From the NCBI RefSeq assembly GCF_004762045.1, contig NZ_SJOM01000007.1, positions 4,031,451-4,095,450 of the forward strand: DNA of 64,000 nucleotides. The letters run 5' to 3'. This stretch comes from Mycobacterium sp. DL99. GTDB lineage: Bacteria > Actinomycetota > Actinomycetes > Mycobacteriales > Mycobacteriaceae. A program made the position numbers and the translations under genes. Positions 8,848 to 17,836 of this stretch are shown piece by piece; position 1 is the first letter of the stretch; the number at the start of each line of letters is the position of its first letter. The notes under the pieces are model-generated. The model searched no databases, was not told where the DNA came from, and worked only from the letters and a program-made list of their open reading frames with translations.

Positions 8848-8876
8848 CTCCCGAGAACAACGACCAAAGGAATTCG

Positions 8877-9254
8877 ATGACCGAGATCGTCCACCGTCGG
8901 TATGTGTCCTATGCCGACGCTCACTACGCCGGCGGACTCATCGACGGCGCCTACGTGATGCGGATCTTCGGCGAAGTGGCCACGGAGCTGAGCATCGTCA
9001 CCGAAGGTGACGAGGGTCTGCTCGCAGGCTATGAGGCGGTCGACTTCCATGAGCCGGTGCTCGCCGGGGATCTGCTGGAGGTGACCGGACGCATCACCTC
9101 GGTCGGGCGGCGCAGTCGGCGCCTCGAGTTGCAGGCGCACGTCACGTCGCGGTCGGACCACACCGAGCGGGAGTCTGGCGCCGTCCAGCTCGCGGAGAAG
9201 CTGCTGGTAACGAGCGCGGTGGCGGTGCTGGTAGTGCCCGGAGCGGAGAAGTGA
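8877..9254 (+). CDS. kal: 3-aminobutyryl-CoA ammonia-lyase-like hotdog-fold protein
   Basis: A 125-residue hotdog-fold protein (RRYVSYADAHYAGGLIDGAY, EGLLAGYEAVDFHEPVLAGD, LEVTGRITSVGRRSRRLEL). Size and sequence fit Kal, which eliminates ammonia from L-3-aminobutyryl-CoA to give crotonyl-CoA. The start at 8877 has an AAAGGA ribosome-binding site; a longer upstream reading would overlap kdd in another frame. It lies 29 bp after kdd and overlaps kce by GTGA. In isolation it could be called a thioesterase-like protein; context makes Kal more likely. Confidence 0.78.
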   Translation: MTEIVHRRYVSYADAHYAGGLIDGAYVMRIFGEVATELSIVTEGDEGLLAGYEAVDFHEPVLAGDLLEVTGRITSVGRRSRRLELQAHVTSRSDHTERESGAVQLAEKLLVTSAVAVLVVPGAEK

Positions 9255-10087
9255 GCGCAGTGTTCATCACCGTTGCCCCTACCGGCGCCGAATCGACGAA
9301 GTCCGACAATCCGAACATTCCGCTCCAGCCCGACGAGATCGTTGCCGAGGCGATCGCGTGCGAACAGGCCGGTGCGGCACTGATCCACATTCACGGCCGC
9401 GACGCTGCGGGCAACTCGACGCTTGAGCATTCCGTGCTCAGCGAGATCGTCGCAGGAGTTCGGGAGCACACCGACCTCATCGTGCAGCTCTCGACCGGCG
9501 GCAGTGTCCACGATCCGTTCGAAACTCGGTTGAAGGTACTGGATCTGGAACCCGAGTCATGTTCATTGACCTGCGGCACGGTCAACTTCGGTCGCGACGT
9601 GTTCTCGAATCCGCTCGGATTCATCGAAGAGCTCTACCAGGCCGCCCTCGATCGCGAGGTGCTGCCGGAATTCGAGTGCTTCGACTTCGGACACATCGCC
9701 ACGTTGCACCGCCTGCTCGATCGCTTCGGGCCGCCCAAGCAAGGTGTGGTCCACTGCAATCTGGTGATGGGCGTGCCCGGCGGAATGCCCGGCAACACCA
9801 GCACACTGGTGGCCGCGCACGCCGCATTGCCGCAGGGGTGTTCGTGGTCGGCGACGGGTATCGGCCGGGCGTCGGTACCGGTGCTGCTGACGGCGATGGC
9901 GCTCGGCGGCAATGTCCGGGTCGGGATGGAGGACGTGTTGCGGTACTCGGTAACCGAGCCGGTGACCGGAAATGTTCAGCTGGTCGAACGCGCCGCGCAA
10001 GCGGCCCGAATTGCCCAGCACGATTTGCGCGACGCGGCTCAGACCCGTCGCGCGCTGGGACTGAACCAGCTGGCGTCCGCCACCTGA
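9251..10087 (+). CDS. kce: 3-keto-5-aminohexanoate cleavage enzyme (BKACE family)
   Basis: A 278-residue TIM-barrel beta-keto acid cleavage enzyme. It carries family landmarks ITVAPTGAESTKSDNPNIP, AALIHIHGRD (zinc His pair), QLSTGG, SLTCGTVNFG, PEFECFDFGH, NLVMGVPGGMPG and RVGMEDVL. The lysine-fermentation member condenses 5-amino-3-oxohexanoate with acetyl-CoA, giving 3-aminobutyryl-CoA and acetoacetate. BKACE enzymes accept many beta-keto acids, so the substrate is fixed here only by the kdd and kal neighbours. Confidence 0.88.
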   Translation: MSAVFITVAPTGAESTKSDNPNIPLQPDEIVAEAIACEQAGAALIHIHGRDAAGNSTLEHSVLSEIVAGVREHTDLIVQLSTGGSVHDPFETRLKVLDLEPESCSLTCGTVNFGRDVFSNPLGFIEELYQAALDREVLPEFECFDFGHIATLHRLLDRFGPPKQGVVHCNLVMGVPGGMPGNTSTLVAAHAALPQGCSWSATGIGRASVPVLLTAMALGGNVRVGMEDVLRYSVTEPVTGNVQLVERAAQAARIAQHDLRDAAQTRRALGLNQLASAT

Positions 10088-10105
10088 CCGGACCGCCTCG
10101 CAGGC

Positions 10106-10876
10106 TCAGCTTCCCAGGATCCGGCGCTTTTCCGCGTCGAACTCCGCCTCGGTCAGCGCACCGGTATCACGCAGGGCAGCAATCGTTTTGAGCTGCTCGA
10201 GCCTGACCGCCTGATCAGTGGGAACCTCAGGCTGGGCATAGGTCGGCGCATAGGTGGGCGTCCCCTGTGCCGGCTGATCCAGCGGGGGCCAGCCGGCCGG
10301 AGCACCGAATCCCTCCGGCGCGACCGGATATGTTCGCTTCCCCGAGCGCATCGACCACACGATCGAGGCGGCCAGTGCGGCGCCGCCCAGGAGCGCCACA
10401 CCGATGAAGGGCCACATCACCCAGTAATAGGGGCTGCTGTGACCGAAGGCCAGCCGGGGGTTCTGAGACTCGAACACCGAAGCCTTGGCGTCGATCCGGT
10501 AGGTACCGGCCTGCTCGATGTGCGCGGTGAAGACCCGCACCGTGACTTCCCGGTTGGTCTTCGAAGAGCTGCTCATCGAGTCGGTGATGCGCGGGTAGGC
10601 GACGCCCGCCGGCGGAGTGATACCCAGTTGGATCGGAGGGACATGCACTCCTTTGCCGCCTACCGTGAGGGTGGTGGCGCGATAGCTGATGTCCACATCA
10701 CCGGCCGGCAGCTCCAGGCTGGCCGTGCCGGGAATCGGCACCTCCCCGTAGGCGTCGTCATCAGCTATCACGAACGCGTTCACCATCACCGAGACGATCA
10801 CGCCGAGAACACCGACGGCCAAGGCGACGACGGACACGATGATGGCAGTGCGCGGGGCGCTCCGTCCGTTACTCAC
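10106..10876 (-). CDS. Membrane protein with C-terminal SHOCT domain
   Basis: A 256-residue protein with a transmembrane helix near residues 11-36, an extracytoplasmic domain with a Ser-rich stretch, a second helix near 150-175, a Pro/Thr/Tyr-rich linker, and a C-terminal SHOCT motif (LKTIAALRDTGALTEAEFD). SHOCT motifs are short oligomerisation modules. GTG start. Function unknown; it is convergent with kce. Confidence 0.75.
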   Translation of the reverse strand: MSNGRSAPRTAIIVSVVALAVGVLGVIVSVMVNAFVIADDDAYGEVPIPGTASLELPAGDVDISYRATTLTVGGKGVHVPPIQLGITPPAGVAYPRITDSMSSSSKTNREVTVRVFTAHIEQAGTYRIDAKASVFESQNPRLAFGHSSPYYWVMWPFIGVALLGGAALAASIVWSMRSGKRTYPVAPEGFGAPAGWPPLDQPAQGTPTYAPTYAQPEVPTDQAVRLEQLKTIAALRDTGALTEAEFDAEKRRILGS

Positions 10877-10922
10877 GGCCGAAGTCTGTCATAGCCGGTG
10901 AGTAGCGAGCTACCGTCGGGGT

Positions 10923-11165
10923 ATGCCTCGCGACGAGACCGAATCCCCCGCAACGACCGGCCCGGTCCGGCGGTTTGCGCTGCGCTACTGGGTGGCCCTG
11001 ATCCTGGTCGCCCTCGCCGCGATCTTCGTCGCGCAGAACCGTGATCGGGTCGGCGTGCACGTGCTGTGGGTGACCGTCGAGTCGCCGATGTGGTTCATCT
11101 TGGTCATCATTTTCGTCATGGGTCTTCTCATCGGACTGCTGCTGCGCCGGCGGCGGCGAGGCTAA
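10923..11165 (+). CDS. LapA-domain (DUF1049) small membrane protein
   Basis: An 80-residue protein with two transmembrane helices (about 23-41 and 52-73), the AQNRDRVGVHVLW segment typical of LapA/DUF1049, and a basic C-terminus LLLRRRRRG. Family members shape lipopolysaccharide or envelope assembly in Gram-negatives; the role in mycobacteria is unknown. Divergent from the SHOCT protein and two bases before the methyltransferase start. Confidence 0.8.
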   Translation: MPRDETESPATTGPVRRFALRYWVALILVALAAIFVAQNRDRVGVHVLWVTVESPMWFILVIIFVMGLLIGLLLRRRRRG

Positions 11166-11167
11166 CC

Positions 11168-12211
11168 ATGCCCGCGCGCCGCCGAACGACGCCCCACCCG
11201 CATACCGCCGGAATGAGTTCGGCGATCAAGCTTCTCGAGCTGGCTGCGCGCACCGTGCCGATCCCGGCGCCGCCACAGCCCATCGTCATCGCCGATTACG
11301 GAGCGGGCACCGCCCAGAATTCGATGCAGCCCGTCAATGCCGCGATCACGGCCCTGCGCGGCCGCACCCGCCCCGAGCACTCGGTCCTGGTGACGCACAC
11401 CGATGTCGCCGACAACGACTTCTCCATGATGTTCCGGATCCTCGAAGAAGATCCGGAGTCCTATCTGCACAAGGATTCGGCCACGTTCAGTTCGGCCATC
11501 GGCCGGTCGTTCTACGGCCAGATCCTGCCGTCGAACAGCGTGCACCTGGGCTGGTCGGCCTGGGCGATCGTGCGGTTGGACCGGGTGCCGATGCCGGTCA
11601 CCGATCACGTCGTCGCCGCCTACAGCTCCGATGACCGGGTGCGCGCCGCCTATGCCAGGCAGGCGGCTCACGATTGGCACGAGTTCATCGCTTTTCGTGG
11701 CCGCGAGCTGTGCCCGGGCGGTCGCCTGGTGGTGTTGACGACCGCGCTGGACGACGACGGCGACTTCGGTTATCGACCGTTGTTCGGGTCCGTGTTCAGC
11801 ACGCTCGCCGAGTTGGTCACCGACGGTGTGGTCAGTGCCGACGAGGTCGCCCGGATGTCGCTGCCGATCGCCGGCCGCCGCGCCGCGGATTTCGCCGCGC
11901 CGTTCGCCCCGTCGGGTCGGTTCGAGCGGTTGGAGATCCAGCACGTGGAGCTGTTCGACGCCGAGGACCGCATATTCAACGCGTACCGCAGTGACCGCAA
12001 CGCACGCGCTTTCGGCACTCGCTGGGCCGATTTCTGCCGGTTCACCGCGTTCGCCGATCTGGGCGCGGCGATCGGCGGCGCCCCAGACCGATTGCCGGCG
12101 TTCTACGACCGGCTGCATGCGGGCATCGCGGCCCGGCTGTCTGCTGAGCCCGAGGAGATGCGCATCCCGATCGCGGTAGTCGTGTTGGAGAAGCGCCGAC
12201 CGAGCCAGTGA
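11168..12211 (+). CDS. SABATH-type SAM-dependent carboxyl methyltransferase
   Basis: A 347-residue methyltransferase. The SAM-binding motif is VIADYGAGTAQNSM near residue 45, and the segment LPSNSVHLGWSAWAIVRLDR aligns by eye with the plant SABATH signature (FPSNSLHF...SLxWLSxVP). A later part contains FTAFADLG. SABATH enzymes methylate carboxyl groups of small acids such as salicylate or indole-acetate. The ATG at 11168 starts two bases after the LapA stop; an ATG at 11213 would drop 15 mostly basic residues and may be the true start. Substrate unknown. Confidence 0.72.
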   Translation: MPARRRTTPHPHTAGMSSAIKLLELAARTVPIPAPPQPIVIADYGAGTAQNSMQPVNAAITALRGRTRPEHSVLVTHTDVADNDFSMMFRILEEDPESYLHKDSATFSSAIGRSFYGQILPSNSVHLGWSAWAIVRLDRVPMPVTDHVVAAYSSDDRVRAAYARQAAHDWHEFIAFRGRELCPGGRLVVLTTALDDDGDFGYRPLFGSVFSTLAELVTDGVVSADEVARMSLPIAGRRAADFAAPFAPSGRFERLEIQHVELFDAEDRIFNAYRSDRNARAFGTRWADFCRFTAFADLGAAIGGAPDRLPAFYDRLHAGIAARLSAEPEEMRIPIAVVVLEKRRPSQ

Positions 12212-12227
12212 TCGACGCGCCCCTCGG

Positions 12228-13778
12228 TTATCCCGGCGACCACGTCGGCAGTGCGGCGTCGATCAGGTGTGGACCCGGCTCTGCCAGTGCCGCGCGGAAC
12301 TGGTCGGCGAGTTCCTCGGCGGTCCCGGCCCGGGTGGCCGGTACACCGAATCCCTCTGCGATGGAAGCGAAGTCGATGTCGGGCCGGCGCAGATCGAGTA
12401 GCGAGCGCGACCGCTCCCCATCGGCGTGAGTGCCCACTCGCAACAGCTCAAGCTGCAGGATGGCATAAGCGTGGTTGTTGAGGATCACCACCGTGACATC
12501 GAGTTGCTCGCGGGCCATCGTCCACAGTGCCGAAATGGTGTATGCCGCACTGCCGTCGGATTGCAGAGCGATCACCGGGCGGTCCGGCGCGGCGATCGCG
12601 GCTCCCACCGCCACCGGCAGGCCCTGCCCGATGGCGCCACCGGTCAGGGTGAGGACATCGTGACGCGGAGACGACGCGGTGGCGGCCGGCAGGAACACCC
12701 CACTCGTGTTGGCCTCATCGGAGATGATGGAGTTCTCGGGTAGCAGTGCTGCGATCACCTGCGCCAGGTTCTGCGGGTTGAGCGGCCCCGTCGGCAGGTC
12801 ATCCGGAGCGAGTTGCGGTGTGGGGGGCACCGTCCCACCCAATTCGTCTGCGAGGCCGGACAAATCGTCGATAGCCAGGGTACGGACTTCAGCCCCGTCG
12901 GGCACCAGCACGCTCGGCTTGCCCGGATAGGCAAAAAACGACACCGGCGACTTCGCGCCGACGAGCACCAGATGCGTTGCCCCGGAGAGCTGTTGAGTGG
13001 CCTGCTCGGCCAGGTAGCCGAGACGCTCGATAGCGGGTACCCCCTGCCCGCGGGTCAGCCGTGCCGGGAAGGTCTCGACCAGGACGCGGGCCCCGGTGGC
13101 CGAGTGGATACGCGATGCCGCCCGCAGACCGTCGACGCCGGTGGCCGCACCACCGAGCAGCAACACCGCGCGCTCCCCCTGCGCGCGCAGCAGTTCGGCG
13201 GCTCCGGCGACATCCATGTCGCCGCCCGACGCCGGCTCTTGGGGAGACACCTTGTCCGGCAATGGGTTCTGCGGTGCGCTGCCCCAGGAATAGTCGGCGG
13301 GCAGGATCACGGTGGCGACCCGTCCGGGCGCACCGGTCGCGCTCTGCACGGCGCCGTGGACGGCCACGTCGAGATCGGCCGCCGATTCCGGCCGGTGTAC
13401 CGAACCGTGCGCCCAGTGCCCGAGCGCGTCGATATCGGATTCCAGCGGTGCGTCGAGAGGTTGGTGGTACGTCGCATGATCGCCGACGACATTGACCACG
13501 GGGCTGAACGCCCGGCGGGCGTTGTGCAGGTTTGCCAGGCCGTTGGCCATGCCGGGGCCGAGGTGTAGCAGCGTCGCCGCGGGCCTACCGGAGATGCGCG
13601 CGTACCCGTCGGCGGCTCCGGTGGCGACGCCTTCGAACAGGCACAACACCGGGCGCATGTCCGGGGCAGCATCCAACGCCGCAACGAAGTGCATTTCCGA
13701 GGTGCCCGGGTTGGCGAAGCACACGTCGACGCCTTCGGCGAGCAGACGGTTCACCACCACTTCGGCGCCGGTGCTCAT
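12228..13778 (-). CDS. ilvX: ThDP-dependent acetolactate synthase-like enzyme (IlvX type)
   Basis: A 516-residue thiamine-diphosphate enzyme. The N-terminal PYR domain has FANPGTSEMHF and the activating Glu in LCLFEGVATGAADGYAR. The C-terminal PP domain has GGAIGQGLPVAVGAAI and a degenerate ThDP motif (ALQSDGSAAYTISALWTMAR, then NNHAYAIL). Length and motifs resemble mycobacterial IlvX, an atypical acetohydroxyacid synthase large-subunit homologue; benzoylformate decarboxylase-like activity is also possible. Monocistronic, divergent from the SDR-TetR pair. Confidence 0.7.
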   Translation of the reverse strand: MSTGAEVVVNRLLAEGVDVCFANPGTSEMHFVAALDAAPDMRPVLCLFEGVATGAADGYARISGRPAATLLHLGPGMANGLANLHNARRAFSPVVNVVGDHATYHQPLDAPLESDIDALGHWAHGSVHRPESAADLDVAVHGAVQSATGAPGRVATVILPADYSWGSAPQNPLPDKVSPQEPASGGDMDVAGAAELLRAQGERAVLLLGGAATGVDGLRAASRIHSATGARVLVETFPARLTRGQGVPAIERLGYLAEQATQQLSGATHLVLVGAKSPVSFFAYPGKPSVLVPDGAEVRTLAIDDLSGLADELGGTVPPTPQLAPDDLPTGPLNPQNLAQVIAALLPENSIISDEANTSGVFLPAATASSPRHDVLTLTGGAIGQGLPVAVGAAIAAPDRPVIALQSDGSAAYTISALWTMAREQLDVTVVILNNHAYAILQLELLRVGTHADGERSRSLLDLRRPDIDFASIAEGFGVPATRAGTAEELADQFRAALAEPGPHLIDAALPTWSPG

Positions 13779-13902
13779 GACCGCCCACAGATGACGGGAC
13801 AGGTGATTTCGAAGCTGTGGTCACGTTTCTGCCGGCCGTTGTGCACCCGTCCATATTGATCGGCTGCGGCCCGCGATGCCAGCACCGGCCGCACACCACC
13901 CT

Positions 13903-13919
13903 TGACTGATTATCAGTCA
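13903..13919. promoter_or_regulatory. Palindromic operator candidate (TetR type)
   Basis: TGACTGATTATCAGTCA is a perfect inverted repeat (8-bp arms, one central base). It lies 48 bp before the SDR gene, whose coupled partner encodes a TetR, in the divergent region with ilvX. Autoregulation by that TetR is the simplest reading. Confidence 0.6.
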
Positions 13920-13966
13920 GTCTGTCACGGTAGTCCTGCCGAACAAGCGGCTGAGCGGAGCCAGAC

Positions 13967-14797
13967 ATGCGACACCGGGCGATTGACGACCTATCCGGCA
14001 AGAAGGCGGTGCTCACCGGCGCATCGAGCGGGATCGGCCGCGAGTTGGCCCTCGCTCTTGCTCGCCGGGGCGCAGTGCTCGCCCTGGCCGCCCGCCGCGC
14101 GGACCTGCTAGGTGCCCTCGCCGACGAGATATCGGCCACCGGGTCACCCCGGCCCACCGTCTTCCCCGTTGACCTGGCCGTGCCGGGTGCGGCGGCCGAG
14201 CTGGGCCGCCAGGTCCTGGACTCCCTCGGTGGAGTCGACATCGCGATCAACAACGCCGGCACCAACTTGACCGGAGCTCAATCGGTCATGGCCGACTCGG
14301 CAGCCGCCCGCCAGGTGTTCGAAGTCAATCTCTGGTCCCCGATGGCCCTCACCGCGGCGGTTCTGCCCGCGATGCGGGCCGCGCACAGCGGCGTCATCGT
14401 CAACGTCACCTCCACCGTGCAGGCGGTGCCGCTCCCCTTACTTGGTTACTACGCCGCCTCCAAAGCAGCACTGGCCCAGGCCACGAGATCGCTGCGACTC
14501 GAGCTGGCGGGCACCGGCATCCGGGTGCTGGAAGTGGTGCCCGGCGCCACCGATACCGCGCTGCGTGACATCGACGAGCTGCCGTGGAAAACGGCGCCGC
14601 CGCCGACCTTTCCCCCGGTGGCACCGGCATCTGTCGCGGCCGCCGTGGTCCGCGCACTGGAGCGGGGCGCGGGACGCGTCGTGCACCCGGGCTACTCCCT
14701 ACTCCCGCTGGAAATTCCGGCGCTGGGACGACTGGTCGCCGCGGTGGGTGGCCTCCGGATCGATACCCACGGCGCGCTGGCCGGACCGCATCGATGA
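13967..14797 (+). CDS. Short-chain dehydrogenase/reductase
   Basis: A 276-residue classical SDR: cofactor motif TGASSGIG near residue 18, NNAGTN, a catalytic Ser in the VTSTVQ region, and YYAASKAAL supplying Tyr and Lys. The C-terminal extension has a hydrophobic patch. It is coupled by ATGA to a TetR gene and sits behind a perfect 17-bp palindrome. NAD(P)-dependent oxidation or reduction of an unknown alcohol or ketone, probably lipid-related. Confidence 0.85.
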   Translation: MRHRAIDDLSGKKAVLTGASSGIGRELALALARRGAVLALAARRADLLGALADEISATGSPRPTVFPVDLAVPGAAAELGRQVLDSLGGVDIAINNAGTNLTGAQSVMADSAAARQVFEVNLWSPMALTAAVLPAMRAAHSGVIVNVTSTVQAVPLPLLGYYAASKAALAQATRSLRLELAGTGIRVLEVVPGATDTALRDIDELPWKTAPPPTFPPVAPASVAAAVVRALERGAGRVVHPGYSLLPLEIPALGRLVAAVGGLRIDTHGALAGPHR

Positions 14798-15450
14798 GCA
14801 CCCGGACCAAGCCGGTCGATCGGCGTCAGCTGATTGTCGATACGGCCCGGAAACTGTTCGCGACACGTCCGTACGACCAGGTCACCACCGCGCAGGTCGC
14901 CAAGGACGCCGGTGTGGCCTACGGATTGATCGCTCACCACTTCGTCAACAAGCGCGGCCTGTACCTCGCGGTGATGAACGAGATCGCGGCGGAGATCGCG
15001 GCTGCGCAGACGGCGCCCGCCCTCCCCGATGCGCCGCTGGCCGATCAATTGCGCCATGCTCTGCGCGGCCATATCACCCACATCGATTCGTACTCGGACA
15101 GTTTCGTCGCATTACTGCGCGGCGCGCTGGGCGCCGACGCCGAACACCAGTCGGCCGTCGAACACCTCCGCTGGCTGGGAGCCCAGCGAATCCTGTTGGC
15201 ACTGGGCGTCGTCGATCCCATCGCGCCCATCCTGCGCACCGCCATGCACGGCTGGATCGGATTCCTCGACGAGATGATGATCGACCGCATCGCCCATCGC
15301 GACCAGGACGTCGACGTCCTGGTCGAACTCGCCGCCACCGCGCTCGCCACCGCCCTGCGCACCGCGGCCACACTCGACTCCTCGATCATTTACACGCCCG
15401 AGGCCGTCGAAGCCCTGGAGTCCATCGCGACCGGGGCACGGGAGCGATGA
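14794..15450 (+). CDS. TetR-family transcriptional regulator
   Basis: A 218-residue regulator with the HTH at about residues 13-57 (LIVDTARKLFATRPYDQVTT, then AYGLIAHHFVNKRGLYLAV). The start at 14794 is chosen from the ATGA overlap with the SDR stop; a longer upstream reading is antisense-like. It probably represses the SDR-TetR operon and perhaps ilvX from the palindrome at 13903-13919. Confidence 0.88.
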   Translation: MSTRTKPVDRRQLIVDTARKLFATRPYDQVTTAQVAKDAGVAYGLIAHHFVNKRGLYLAVMNEIAAEIAAAQTAPALPDAPLADQLRHALRGHITHIDSYSDSFVALLRGALGADAEHQSAVEHLRWLGAQRILLALGVVDPIAPILRTAMHGWIGFLDEMMIDRIAHRDQDVDVLVELAATALATALRTAATLDSSIIYTPEAVEALESIATGARER

Positions 15451-15475
15451 CCGGAGGGTTGGCTATCATCGTCGC

Positions 15476-15850
15476 ATGGCGATGAAACCTTCTTCTGCCG
15501 ATGTTTCGGCCGCGGTGAATCTCGATGCGGCGACGGCGTTGTTCCATAGCCTCTCCGATGGCACCCGGTTGGCGATCCTGCGCCGACTGGCCGTCGGTGA
15601 GGCCCGGGTGGTGGATCTGACGGCAGAGTTGGGGTTGGCTCAGTCGACAGTGTCGGCGCATCTGGCCTGCCTGCGTGACTGCGGGCTGGTCGATTTCCGC
15701 GCAGAGGGTCGTGCCTCGGTGTATCGGCTGGCCCGCCCCGAGTTGTTGGAGATGTTTCGGGCCGCCGAGGCTGTGCTGACGGCCACCGGCAGTGCGGTGG
15801 CCCTGTGCCCCAACTACGGCCACCCCGCGGAGCGGAAGTCCGTGCAATGA
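15476..15850 (+). CDS. cmtR: ArsR-family metal sensor, CmtR-like
   Basis: A 124-residue winged-helix repressor. Cysteines sit at 65 and 69 in the recognition helix (HLACLRDCG) and at 111 near the C-terminus (ALCPNYGH). That spacing is the Cd/Pb-binding triad described for mycobacterial CmtR. The stop overlaps the next start (ATGA), so it is cotranscribed with a P1B-type ATPase that it probably regulates. It starts only 25 bp after the TetR gene, leaving little room for a private promoter. Confidence 0.82.
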   Translation: MAMKPSSADVSAAVNLDAATALFHSLSDGTRLAILRRLAVGEARVVDLTAELGLAQSTVSAHLACLRDCGLVDFRAEGRASVYRLARPELLEMFRAAEAVLTATGSAVALCPNYGHPAERKSVQ

Positions 15851-17805
15851 GCGACGCGTGCGGTTGCGGCAACGACCGCCCCGCTGGCGCGGACGGGCAG
15901 GAACCGGAACGGCTCTGGGAGGTCAGCGAACTGCGCGCGGCCGCGGCCACCGGTGTGGCGCTGGTGGCCGGCTATGCAGTCGGCTGGGCCGGCGGACCGC
16001 GCCCGGTCGAGCTCGGCCTGTACGCGGTCGCGCTGTTGGTCGGGGCGTGGACATTTGTGCCGTCCACACTGCGCCGCTTGACCAAGGGCCAGATCGGGGT
16101 CGGGACGCTGATGACGATCGCCGCCGTGGGTGCGGTGATCCTCGGCGAAGTCGGCGAGGCCGCGATGCTGGCGTTCCTGTTCTCCATCAGCGAGGGGCTC
16201 GAGGAGTACTCCCTGGCGCGGACCCGCCGCGGGTTGCGGGCGTTGTTGTCGTTGGCGCCCGATGAAGCCACCGTCGTGCGTGACGGCATCGAAATTACGC
16301 TCGCTCCAAGTGAGTTGCGGCTGGGTGACCGGATGCTGGTACGGCCCGGGGAACGGGTGGCGACCGACGGGGTGATCGTGGCGGGCCGCACGGCGCTGGA
16401 CACTTCGGCGATCACCGGTGAATCGGTGCCGGTCGAGGCCGGTCCCGGCGATGAGGTGTTCGCCGGGTCGATCAACGGCACCGGAGCGCTGGATGTCGAG
16501 GTGACCAGTACTGCCGCGGACAACTCGCTGGCTCGCATCGTGGCGATCGTGGAGGCCGAACAGTCCCGCAAGGGCGCGAGCCAACGGCTGGCCGACCGCA
16601 TCGCCAAACCGTTGGTGCCCGCGATCATGGCCGCCGCGGCACTGATCGCCGTGATCGGCAGCGTGGTCGGTGATCCCGTGGTGTGGATCGAACGAGCCCT
16701 GGTGGTGTTGGTGGCGGCGTCGCCGTGCGCGCTGGCGATTTCTGTGCCAGTCACCGTGGTCGCCGCGATCGGCGCGGCCAGCAAGCTTGGCGTCCTGGTC
16801 AAAGGCGGGGCCGCGCTGGAAGCCCTGGGGGCAGTGCGCACCATCGGGCTGGACAAGACCGGCACCCTGACCGCCAACAAGCCCACCGTCATCGACGTCG
16901 CCACCGCCAACGGCGCCACCCGCGAGCAGGTGCTGGAGACCGCGGCGGCGTTGGAGGCTCGCAGCGAACACCCCCTGGCCGCGGCGATCCTGGCCGCCGC
17001 CGGCCCCGTTCAGCCCGCCGAGGGCGTGGAAGCGGTCACCAGTGCCGGACTGGTCGGTCAGCGTGACGGCCGCAGGCTGCGCCTGGGCCGGCCCGGCTGG
17101 CTGCACCCCGGCGCGTTGGCCGATCGAGTCGCGGCCATGCAGGCCGCCGGTGCCACAGCGGTACTGGTTGAAGACGATGACCAACTCATCGGCGCGATTG
17201 CGGTGCGCGACGAACTGCGCCCCGAAGCCGGCCAGGTCGTCGAGGCGTTGCGCCGAGACGGTTATCAGGTGGTGATGCTCACCGGGGACAACACCGCCAC
17301 CGCCACCGCGCTGGCCCGACAGGTGGGCATCGAGGTCGTCCATGCCGACCTGCGTCCGGAAGACAAAGCGACGCTGATTCGTCAACTGCGCCAAAAGCAA
17401 TCGACCGCAATGGTCGGCGATGGGGTCAACGACGCTCCCGCGTTGGCGACCGCGGACCTGGGTATCGCCATGGGCGCCATGGGTACCGACGTGGCCATCG
17501 AAACCGCCGACGTCGCCCTCATGGGTGAGGACCTGCGCCATCTCACCCAAGCTTTCGGTCACGCCCGGCGCGCCCGCCGCATCATGATTCAAAACATCGG
17601 TCTGTCACTGGGATTGATCGCGATACTGATCCCGCTCGCTCTCACCGGAGTGCTGGGATTGGCCGCCGTCGTTGCCGTGCACGAACTCGCCGAAATCGTT
17701 GTCATCGCCAACGGCGTGCGCGCCGGGCGCATCGAGGGACTTGCCGTCACCGATCGAAACTCAGTCGCCGCGTCGTCAGATGCTACATCGACAGCCGCCA
17801 GGTAA
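15847..17805 (+). CDS. Heavy-metal-translocating P1B-type ATPase
   Basis: A 652-residue membrane pump. The actuator has TGES, the membrane metal motif is SPC (Cys294), the phosphorylation motif DKTGT starts at Asp336, the nucleotide domain has SEHPLA, and the hinge has GDGVNDAPAL. The last membrane segment carries HELAEIVVIANG. The N-terminus has only a short CGCG rather than a folded metal-binding domain. SPC plus a late-helix HE is closest to the P1B-4 class (Co, Fe, sometimes Cd), whereas a CmtR-like sensor suggests Cd/Pb; the ion is therefore uncertain. Coupled to the sensor by ATGA. Confidence 0.87.
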   Translation: MSDACGCGNDRPAGADGQEPERLWEVSELRAAAATGVALVAGYAVGWAGGPRPVELGLYAVALLVGAWTFVPSTLRRLTKGQIGVGTLMTIAAVGAVILGEVGEAAMLAFLFSISEGLEEYSLARTRRGLRALLSLAPDEATVVRDGIEITLAPSELRLGDRMLVRPGERVATDGVIVAGRTALDTSAITGESVPVEAGPGDEVFAGSINGTGALDVEVTSTAADNSLARIVAIVEAEQSRKGASQRLADRIAKPLVPAIMAAAALIAVIGSVVGDPVVWIERALVVLVAASPCALAISVPVTVVAAIGAASKLGVLVKGGAALEALGAVRTIGLDKTGTLTANKPTVIDVATANGATREQVLETAAALEARSEHPLAAAILAAAGPVQPAEGVEAVTSAGLVGQRDGRRLRLGRPGWLHPGALADRVAAMQAAGATAVLVEDDDQLIGAIAVRDELRPEAGQVVEALRRDGYQVVMLTGDNTATATALARQVGIEVVHADLRPEDKATLIRQLRQKQSTAMVGDGVNDAPALATADLGIAMGAMGTDVAIETADVALMGEDLRHLTQAFGHARRARRIMIQNIGLSLGLIAILIPLALTGVLGLAAVVAVHELAEIVVIANGVRAGRIEGLAVTDRNSVAASSDATSTAAR

Positions 17806-17836
17806 CGGATACAGGCCCGGCCATACCGACTCGAGT

